Below are positions 14,055-19,644 of a stretch of DNA of 19,644 nt, piece after piece (position 1 is the first letter of the stretch; the number at the start of each line of letters is the position of its first letter). Made by a program: the position numbers and the translations under genes. Location: assembly GCA_044375415.1 (NCBI GenBank), contig JBILMS010000056.1, positions 1 through 19,644 on the forward strand. The letters are read 5' to 3'. This DNA is from JAWXBG01 sp044375415 (GTDB taxonomy: Bacteria > Bacteroidota > Bacteroidia > Flavobacteriales_D > Sanyastnellaceae). Below the pieces are notes generated by a model. That model had not been told where the DNA came from. It worked only from the letters and a program-made list of their open reading frames with translations, and searched no databases.

Positions 14055-16244
14055 TTATTTCACCATTACTTTTCTCACCAACGATTTTCCGGTAGCTTTT
14101 AATTCGCACTGGTACATGCCGGTTTCTAAACCTTCGATGTTTACTGTTTGAACGAATCCGTTCATGTTCTCCGTGTATACAATTCGACCATTCATATCAT
14201 AAATATTCAATTGGGCAGGCAACATATTTGCCGGCACATTTACAACAAATGAGATATCAGCAGGATTGGGAAAGAGGCTCCAATTGGCATTGTCTGAACC
14301 TTCGTTAATGCCAACCTGACCCCATCGAGCCATAAATTCTTGCAAAAACAAATTCGCAACACGTGCATCATGCACAACCACCGTGTTTTCATCATTGATA
14401 GAATTAGCACTGTTGCTCCAATTGTGAGAACCGGTGAGTACAAGTGGGTCGCTATTTTCATTTTGTGGGTCAACCATTAAATATTTATGGTGAACCAAAC
14501 CGGTAATTCCTTCATGGCTGTAAACATCCATGTCAGCATCCACCAAATACGTGAAAATTGACGATGGGTCCGACGTTTGCTCAAGCACACCGCGCACCGT
14601 GGTAAGGAAGAGATCATCTTCATCAATTATGGCATCGGCGATATCTTCTCTTGTCGCTGCAAATACAGCGTAGTTCAACTCTTCATCCGTTGTTTCGATT
14701 GCATCAATGATTGCTTGATTGGCGTTGTCCGTAGGAGAGAAATAAACTTCTACTGCAGAGTTTCCCACTAAGTATTTACGAGGAGTATTTACTGTTTTTT
14801 CACTTCCGAATTTAGAGTTGTCCGCATCCGGTTGGGCACCGGTTGATCCCCACATTTCCTCAAATTCCAATCGATAACCACGAGCGATAGACTGATCTTG
14901 GAAGATGATGATGTTGTTGTAATCGGAAAACTGATCTTGGTCAATCCAATTGGTTGACCCTGTAAGTACAATGGCTTTATCAGCGTAATCAGCATCGACA
15001 ATTAAGAATTTGTTGTGATTGCCACTTCCGAAATCATCTTCGCGCATTAACACAGGAATGCCTGCATTAAGGTTGTCGATTGCAGCATTGGTATTCGTAC
15101 CCTGACCTGCTATTCTAATTTGTATCCCGGCATCGTAGGCTGCGTTTACTGCGTTGGCAATACCCACGTCACCAAAATTATATATGGCAATATCAATGGT
15201 GTGTTCTGCGCGAGAAATGTAAGCTGCTATCGTATCATCGGTAGCCGAATACAATGCTATTGCTTCTTCTTGAATTGCATAATCTGTATTCACATCTTTA
15301 GTGAAATAAACTGTAATTGCACCGCTTGATTCGGAGCGCGTTGCGTAGGCAGATATGATGGACATGGTTTCATCTTCCCCATTGCTGCTAGAAACTCTGG
15401 CATAATAAATTGTACCGGGTTCTAAATCTGTAATTGTTGCTGTATGCGAGGTCGTATTTGATGCATTGTACACTTCTTGTCCGAGGGCAGAAGTAAGTCC
15501 CCATTCGATTTTAGAATCACCCGGAGTATCTGTTGACCAGAATAATTCCAGTGTTGTGTATTCTATTGAACCTTGTTGAATCTGACCAATGATATTGATA
15601 GACGACGAAAGAACCATGTCTGCGGATGTGCGAGGCAACAATTGATATCCGCTATTGTACGGAGCAGACGAGTCGAATTGAGAGCAAATACCAACAAGTG
15701 TAACCAGACCACCGGGAAGGTTTGAACCTACTAAAACACTTCCATTTCTTATATAAATCGTTCCGGTTTCACCATCGGCTGTGAAATCGTATGTAGTATT
15801 ACCGACAATAGTACTTCCGGCATTTTCAAATTGAACATTATCTATTTCCAACAATTGACCTTCCTTGTCTTCGCCCAATTCGGAAGCCAAAACCAATTGC
15901 AATTGTGGTAGAGGATTGCCACTTGAATTAATAGTAACCGATTCAATTTCGGGGCCCACTTCAAGTAGTCCATTGTACTCGGATAAAACACCTGTAATTG
16001 TAACTTCGTCGCCTTCGAGCGGCTCTGTCCATGAATTCCAGTTCGAGCCGGGAAACACTGCGATACCGGCACTTCCATCCTGAACGTAGCGAACAGATGA
16101 ACCCATTTCGTCGCCATTGATGCAGATACCGGTAATGGTAACAGATTCACCGACGCCAAAGTTGGTGCGCGCGTCCAAAATGTCGGTTTGTGCCGAAAGC
16201 ATTTGGCCAATCAGAAGGAGCAAAAAGAATAGAATTTTTTTCAT
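14055..16244 (-). CDS. Secreted phospholipase D-like protein (OB-fold, FN3, two HKD domains, T9SS tail)
   Basis: 729 aa beginning with a signal peptide (MKKILFFLLLLIGQMLSAQ). Residues about 22-210 read as two OB-fold-type beta modules (ESVTITGICINGD ... DEVTITGVLSEYNGLLEV ... VTLVGICSQF), like those found in extracellular nucleases and DUF5689-type proteins. Residues about 225-305 look like a fibronectin III domain (ATITDLEPGTIYYARVSSSNG). Two phospholipase D domains follow, each with a complete HxKx4D motif: H410-K412-D417 (HNKFLIVD) with GSTNW, and H585-K587-D592 (HHKYLMVD) with GSHNW. The tail from about 655 is a type A T9SS domain (LFPNPADISFVVNVP ... LVRKVMVK). PLD enzymes cleave phosphodiesters in lipids or nucleic acids; the OB modules favour nucleic acid, but this is inference. 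It starts 10 nt after the TonB receptor stop, so the two are almost surely cotranscribed. Confidence 0.93.
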   Translation of the reverse strand: MKKILFFLLLLIGQMLSAQTDILDARTNFGVGESVTITGICINGDEMGSSVRYVQDGSAGIAVFPGSNWNSWTEPLEGDEVTITGVLSEYNGLLEVGPEIESVTINSSGNPLPQLQLVLASELGEDKEGQLLEIDNVQFENAGSTIVGNTTYDFTADGETGTIYIRNGSVLVGSNLPGGLVTLVGICSQFDSSAPYNSGYQLLPRTSADMVLSSSINIIGQIQQGSIEYTTLELFWSTDTPGDSKIEWGLTSALGQEVYNASNTTSHTATITDLEPGTIYYARVSSSNGEDETMSIISAYATRSESSGAITVYFTKDVNTDYAIQEEAIALYSATDDTIAAYISRAEHTIDIAIYNFGDVGIANAVNAAYDAGIQIRIAGQGTNTNAAIDNLNAGIPVLMREDDFGSGNHNKFLIVDADYADKAIVLTGSTNWIDQDQFSDYNNIIIFQDQSIARGYRLEFEEMWGSTGAQPDADNSKFGSEKTVNTPRKYLVGNSAVEVYFSPTDNANQAIIDAIETTDEELNYAVFAATREDIADAIIDEDDLFLTTVRGVLEQTSDPSSIFTYLVDADMDVYSHEGITGLVHHKYLMVDPQNENSDPLVLTGSHNWSNSANSINDENTVVVHDARVANLFLQEFMARWGQVGINEGSDNANWSLFPNPADISFVVNVPANMLPAQLNIYDMNGRIVYTENMNGFVQTVNIEGLETGMYQCELKATGKSLVRKVMVK

Positions 16245-16254
16245 GATAAAATGA

Positions 16255-19092
16255 TTAGAAAGTTATTGTGGTGGACAGATTGAACCAGCGCGGTTGTCCG
16301 AAATGCACTGTGGCCGAATTAACATCAAAGCCATTATCGTCTTGATTATATAAACCGTTTGCATCGTTGTTAAAAGCGTCTGTAATAAATCGATCATTGA
16401 GTAAATTGAAAACACTACCTCGCACTTCAATCTGTACAGTTTTCACTTTAAAAGACCCTCCCAAGTGAAGTTCAAGGCTACCGTAGGAAGGTAATTGCCA
16501 TGAATCACGACCGGCATTGGCTCCGTTTAAAGAAAAAGGATCAAATCGCGCATAATTTTTATCGAACCATGTATACCTAGTTTTGATATAACTTGATTTG
16601 GTAATGTCATAACGTATCATTCCACCCCACTGAATTTGAGCTGCATCATTCACATGTACGCCCTTCGCATCATAAGCAACCGTGTAAGGGGTACCATTGA
16701 GATTAAATACTCTGTTGCCATTGTCATCGAAAATATCCAACGTGTCGCCCGTAGTCCATATCCAATCACCAATAGACATGAGGCCTTCTATAGTCAGTTT
16801 TTTGGTGACTTTTAAAGCGAAATCCAACTCAACGCCCATATGCCTTGCGCCCATGCCTTGCACATTTGTTGAAATTGTTTCAGTTGGATCGATCGGATTT
16901 GGGACGTTCAAGCCATTCGTATATGGTTTATTTTTCCATTTAGTATAATACACATTGACATTGGCTGCAACTACTTTATGCTGGAAATTCCAACCGGCTT
17001 CTGCACTTCGAATTTTCTCGTTTTCGATGTTATTAAGCAATTCATTCGCGGTATTGTACACTTGATTAAACAAAGGAGCCTTATCTAGGTAACCCACATT
17101 AACAAAAACACCGGAACTTCGACTTATTTCATATTTCACTCCTGTCTTTACAGTGAATGTATTTCTCCATGTCCATCCGGTATTTTGAAATTCAAGACCT
17201 TCGGATTCCGGCGTGTAAATCTGTCCATTGTGAACAACTGTATCCGGAGTAAGGATATGCGTATTTCCAATCAGCTCGTACCCTACAGCTATTTGTTCGC
17301 CGTCTACTTCAATTACTTTAGGTAAGAAATAATCTACACGTCGGTATCCTGTGCGAGCTACCGAGAGACTGGCGAATGATTTCCATTTATTCTTTTTGTA
17401 TTCTACTTGACCAAACAGTCCGCCCCACTGAACAAAAGCATCATTGTGATAATCAATTTTATCGCCCTTTCTTTTTACAAGATTGGGATCGTTGTTATCA
17501 TAGCTGCTTGAGGCCACAATATAATCAGCTCCGAAAAGGTCATAAACCGTGCGGTAGTGTTCGCCGCGATACCTGCGAAGATCTACACCCATTGATACAT
17601 CAACATTCTCAGATACATTTTTGTTATAAGTCGAAATCACCCCGTACCAAAAGTGATTGTTTATGCTTGAATTTATAAAGTTGTATGCATACCTATCCAC
17701 CGGAGAAATAGCTGTATTGATATTGTAGTCCGGTCCGGAGAATAAAGGCGGTGAATATCCTGAATTCAAATCATAGATGGATTGAAAATCCAAGTCTCCA
17801 TTTTCTAAATACGACGCTTTGGTTGGAAATGAATTCAGTCGTGTCCCGCCTCCATTTCCAATGGACAAATAAGCTACGGTAGATAGAAATGATCTTTCGT
17901 TGATATTCCACACATCTTTCAGTGCAAACTGAGGTTTGTGATAATAATTTTTCCGTTCGTTGAATCGTTCAAAGGTTGTTTCATTTGAACGGATACCGTT
18001 TTCGAAATCGTAGCGAGTAAGATTCCCGACATGAGGATTATACCCCGTACCTCGATTTGGAATCCCATCGGTCTCCGCGCCCAATTCAGCAGCTAAAGCT
18101 GGATCATACATGGCTACGGCATCCGGACGGCTTCGCTGACCATGCTCTTGGGGAGCTCCAAAACCATAAAAACTCAGCACATGTTTGCCAATAATTTTCT
18201 CAACTTTTCCGTACCAAAAAAATCCTTTTGTGTGTGTGCCATCTACCCACCCACTTCCTTGTTTAAATGAACCTGCCAGCGAAAAAGACCAATCATTTTT
18301 CAATCTTCCACTTGATAAGCCAAATGAAATTCTGGAAAAAGCTCCGTCGGCATAATCGTATCTTACACGTCCACGCTTTTCTTGCTCTATACCTCGGGTG
18401 ATGATATTCATTGTTCCACCCACGGCCGGAATCACCAGTTTCGAAGCCCCGAGTCCGCGTTGTATTTGTGTGGTTTGCATTACCATATCTAGTCCAAACC
18501 AATTACTCCAATACACGGCTCCGTTTTCCATATCATTTACGGGAACACCATCCAACATCACAGCGACATTATTCTGAGAGAATCCTCGTATCGTGACGCG
18601 TGCATCTCCGTCGCCACCACCTGATCGCGTGGCATACGTGCCTGGAGTCGAATTTGCCAATGTTGCAATTTCTCTACCCGCCAACTCTTCTTCGACTTGC
18701 TTCAGGGGAATATTGGAAACAGCAACCGGTACATCTCTCCCAATTACGTAATCGCTAGTCACTACTATTTCCTTGAGCATTTTGTTCGTCAGCTCAATTT
18801 TGAGATTTATAGCAAGGCGATCCACGTTTAGTTTTATCGAATATTCGATATAACCGACACTATTTACTTTCAGCATGTATTCTCCCAATGGCAAGGCAAG
18901 GTCGAAGTTGCCATCCAAGTCAGACGTTGCCGATTGCCCGGGATTCGAACCCCAGCTCAGAACGGCCATAGGGAGTGTTTCACCGGTAACGCCATCGAGC
19001 ACTTGGCCGGATACTCTCGCTGTTTGTGCAATGGAAAAAGAGGCGAAAACACAATTCAGAATAACGAGTAATGTGGTAAGGTTCGTCTTCAT
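16255..19092 (-). CDS. TonB-dependent outer-membrane receptor with carboxypeptidase-like N-terminal domain
   Basis: 945 aa. Signal peptide (MKTNLTTLLVILNCVFASFS, cleavage near IAQ), then a carboxypeptidase-D regulatory-like domain at about 27-105 (VSGQVLDGVTGETLP ... SDLDGNFDLALPLGEYMLKV). The plug domain at about 115-235 shows the family pattern ARVTIRGFSQNNVAVMLDG, VPVNDMENG, IQRGLGASKL, AVGGTMNIITRG. The rest forms the 22-strand barrel and ends in the typical aromatic residue (FNLSTTITF). Such receptors import bulky substrates using TonB energy. No SusD partner is next to it, so it is not a standard SusCD pair. The gene immediately downstream (10 nt) encodes the secreted PLD-like protein, and the gene upstream encodes a T9SS protein, so the substrate may be a product of phosphodiester hydrolysis. 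This is inferred from position only. Confidence 0.95.
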   Translation of the reverse strand: MKTNLTTLLVILNCVFASFSIAQTARVSGQVLDGVTGETLPMAVLSWGSNPGQSATSDLDGNFDLALPLGEYMLKVNSVGYIEYSIKLNVDRLAINLKIELTNKMLKEIVVTSDYVIGRDVPVAVSNIPLKQVEEELAGREIATLANSTPGTYATRSGGGDGDARVTIRGFSQNNVAVMLDGVPVNDMENGAVYWSNWFGLDMVMQTTQIQRGLGASKLVIPAVGGTMNIITRGIEQEKRGRVRYDYADGAFSRISFGLSSGRLKNDWSFSLAGSFKQGSGWVDGTHTKGFFWYGKVEKIIGKHVLSFYGFGAPQEHGQRSRPDAVAMYDPALAAELGAETDGIPNRGTGYNPHVGNLTRYDFENGIRSNETTFERFNERKNYYHKPQFALKDVWNINERSFLSTVAYLSIGNGGGTRLNSFPTKASYLENGDLDFQSIYDLNSGYSPPLFSGPDYNINTAISPVDRYAYNFINSSINNHFWYGVISTYNKNVSENVDVSMGVDLRRYRGEHYRTVYDLFGADYIVASSSYDNNDPNLVKRKGDKIDYHNDAFVQWGGLFGQVEYKKNKWKSFASLSVARTGYRRVDYFLPKVIEVDGEQIAVGYELIGNTHILTPDTVVHNGQIYTPESEGLEFQNTGWTWRNTFTVKTGVKYEISRSSGVFVNVGYLDKAPLFNQVYNTANELLNNIENEKIRSAEAGWNFQHKVVAANVNVYYTKWKNKPYTNGLNVPNPIDPTETISTNVQGMGARHMGVELDFALKVTKKLTIEGLMSIGDWIWTTGDTLDIFDDNGNRVFNLNGTPYTVAYDAKGVHVNDAAQIQWGGMIRYDITKSSYIKTRYTWFDKNYARFDPFSLNGANAGRDSWQLPSYGSLELHLGGSFKVKTVQIEVRGSVFNLLNDRFITDAFNNDANGLYNQDDNGFDVNSATVHFGQPRWFNLSTTITF

Positions 19093-19115
19093 TCAAACAT
19101 ATTAAAGTTCAAAAG

Positions 19116-19137
19116 AAAGGGGCGAATCCGCCCCTTT
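19116..19137 (-). terminator. Hairpin between the T9SS protein gene and the TonB receptor gene
   Basis: AAAGGGGCG (19116-19124) pairs with CGCCCCTTT (19129-19137) around AATC. On the minus strand it is followed by CTTTTG, a short T tract. It lies 22 nt after the upstream stop and 23 nt before the receptor ATG, so it may end the upstream transcript or attenuate read-through into the receptor. Confidence 0.5.
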
Positions 19138-19159
19138 TCTATATTCTATAGAACTGGTC

Positions 19160-19644
19160 TTAACGTTGCAATGACAATCTTCCTATGATTCCTTTTGCAT
19201 CATGAATTTCAACGATGTACAAACCGGAAGCAATTGTTGATACATCAATCATTTGCTTTTTATCTGAAGTACTTGCCATAAAATCGAATACTAATCTGCC
19301 ATTTAAATCTAAGATTTGAACAGAAGAAATAATCTCATCAGCCTCTACCCAAAGTAGATTTCCCGACACCGGATTTGGGTACATGTTTAGATTTTTAGCT
19401 CTGAACTCATCGATGTTCACCAAGCAAAGGCAAGTGTGTGTTCCAAGACCGGTAAAAGTATTAGCCGGTAAACTATCCCACTGTGCCTCGATATCGAACG
19501 ACCCCGGGTTGGTCGTAACTCCTTGTTGTACTTCATCCTTGCGTTGAAGCGTGTGGTCTTGCGACATGTACAACTGATTGCCTTCATCATCTACTCCATA
19601 AGGTCCCCATCCGCCAAATTCTGCTCCCTCTCCAATTTTGCCAA
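19160..19644 (-). CDS. C-terminal part of a T9SS-exported protein, cut by window edge
   Basis: The frame is open from the right edge to the stop at 19160 (161 codons plus two bases in the window), so the start lies outside. The visible part begins with a Gly-rich segment (GKIGEGAEFGGWGPYGVDDE), continues through LYMSQDHTLQRKDEVQQG and DIEAQWDSLPANTFTGLGTHTC, and ends in a type A T9SS sorting domain from about MYPNPVSGNLLWVEA to GIIGRLSLQR. It is therefore secreted through the Bacteroidota type IX system. The N-terminal catalytic or binding domain is not visible, so no function can be given. It lies just upstream of the TonB receptor on the same strand, with 67 nt and a hairpin between them. 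Confidence 0.85.
   Translation of the reverse strand, partial: GKIGEGAEFGGWGPYGVDDEGNQLYMSQDHTLQRKDEVQQGVTTNPGSFDIEAQWDSLPANTFTGLGTHTCLCLVNIDEFRAKNLNMYPNPVSGNLLWVEADEIISSVQILDLNGRLVFDFMASTSDKKQMIDVSTIASGLYIVEIHDAKGIIGRLSLQR

Noticed and set aside
19093..19110. TATGTTTG as promoter -7 box of the TonB receptor gene
   Set aside because: It matches TAnnTTTG but ends next to the start codon and has no TTTG element at the required 19-21 nt spacing.

Overview
The window (about 19.6 kb) comes from a member of the Bacteroidota, probably a marine or freshwater Flavobacteriales-type organism. The signs are: three proteins ending in the type IX secretion (T9SS) C-terminal sorting domain (YPNP-type motif, then a beta-rich tail), a TonB-dependent receptor with an N-terminal carboxypeptidase-like domain, a LeuRS with Bacteroidota-type features, and genes with little Shine-Dalgarno signal. 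No rRNA, tRNA, CRISPR array, conventional IS or phage gene was seen.

Layout. 1-297 (-): start of a polysaccharide deacetylase cut by the window edge, divergent from leuS (348-3851, +). LeuS carries the most striking feature. About 205 residues (nt 2028-2642) are inserted in frame between catalytic-core motifs: a DUF559 (restriction-endonuclease-like) domain bracketed by palindromic repeats, two on the left in direct orientation and one on the right in inverted orientation, all translated through. 3852-4491 is a gene-free stretch packed with repeats, including a possible solo copy of one end of the leuS element. 4492-4830 (-) is a small membrane protein, divergent from class I fructose-1,6-bisphosphatase (4920-5918, +). 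Next come a 510-aa helical, TPR-like protein (6048-7580, +) and a secreted T9SS protein with an iodothyronine-deiodinase-like signature (7714-8739, +). A bidirectional terminator separates the latter from the convergent recJ-thiL pair (11591 down to 8793, -).

The right half is mostly cell surface. Divergent from recJ is a lipoprotein with six Cys-rich DCGG repeats (11702-12694, +). It is followed by a secreted two-domain protein, a CFIDxxGxxCAVGYL domain plus a predicted outer-membrane barrel (12828-13997, +). Convergent with it is a minus-strand cluster read from the right edge: the C-terminal end of a T9SS-exported protein (19160-19644), a TonB-dependent receptor (16255-19092), and 10 nt further on a secreted OB-fold/FN3/double-HKD phospholipase D-like protein with a T9SS tail (14055-16244). 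The last two look like an operon that hydrolyses a phosphodiester polymer or lipid outside the cell and imports a product; the substrate is inferred, not shown.

Housekeeping genes (leuS, fbp, recJ, thiL) are complete and carry their family motifs. The best candidate for something new is the endonuclease-domain mobile element living in frame inside an essential aminoacyl-tRNA synthetase.
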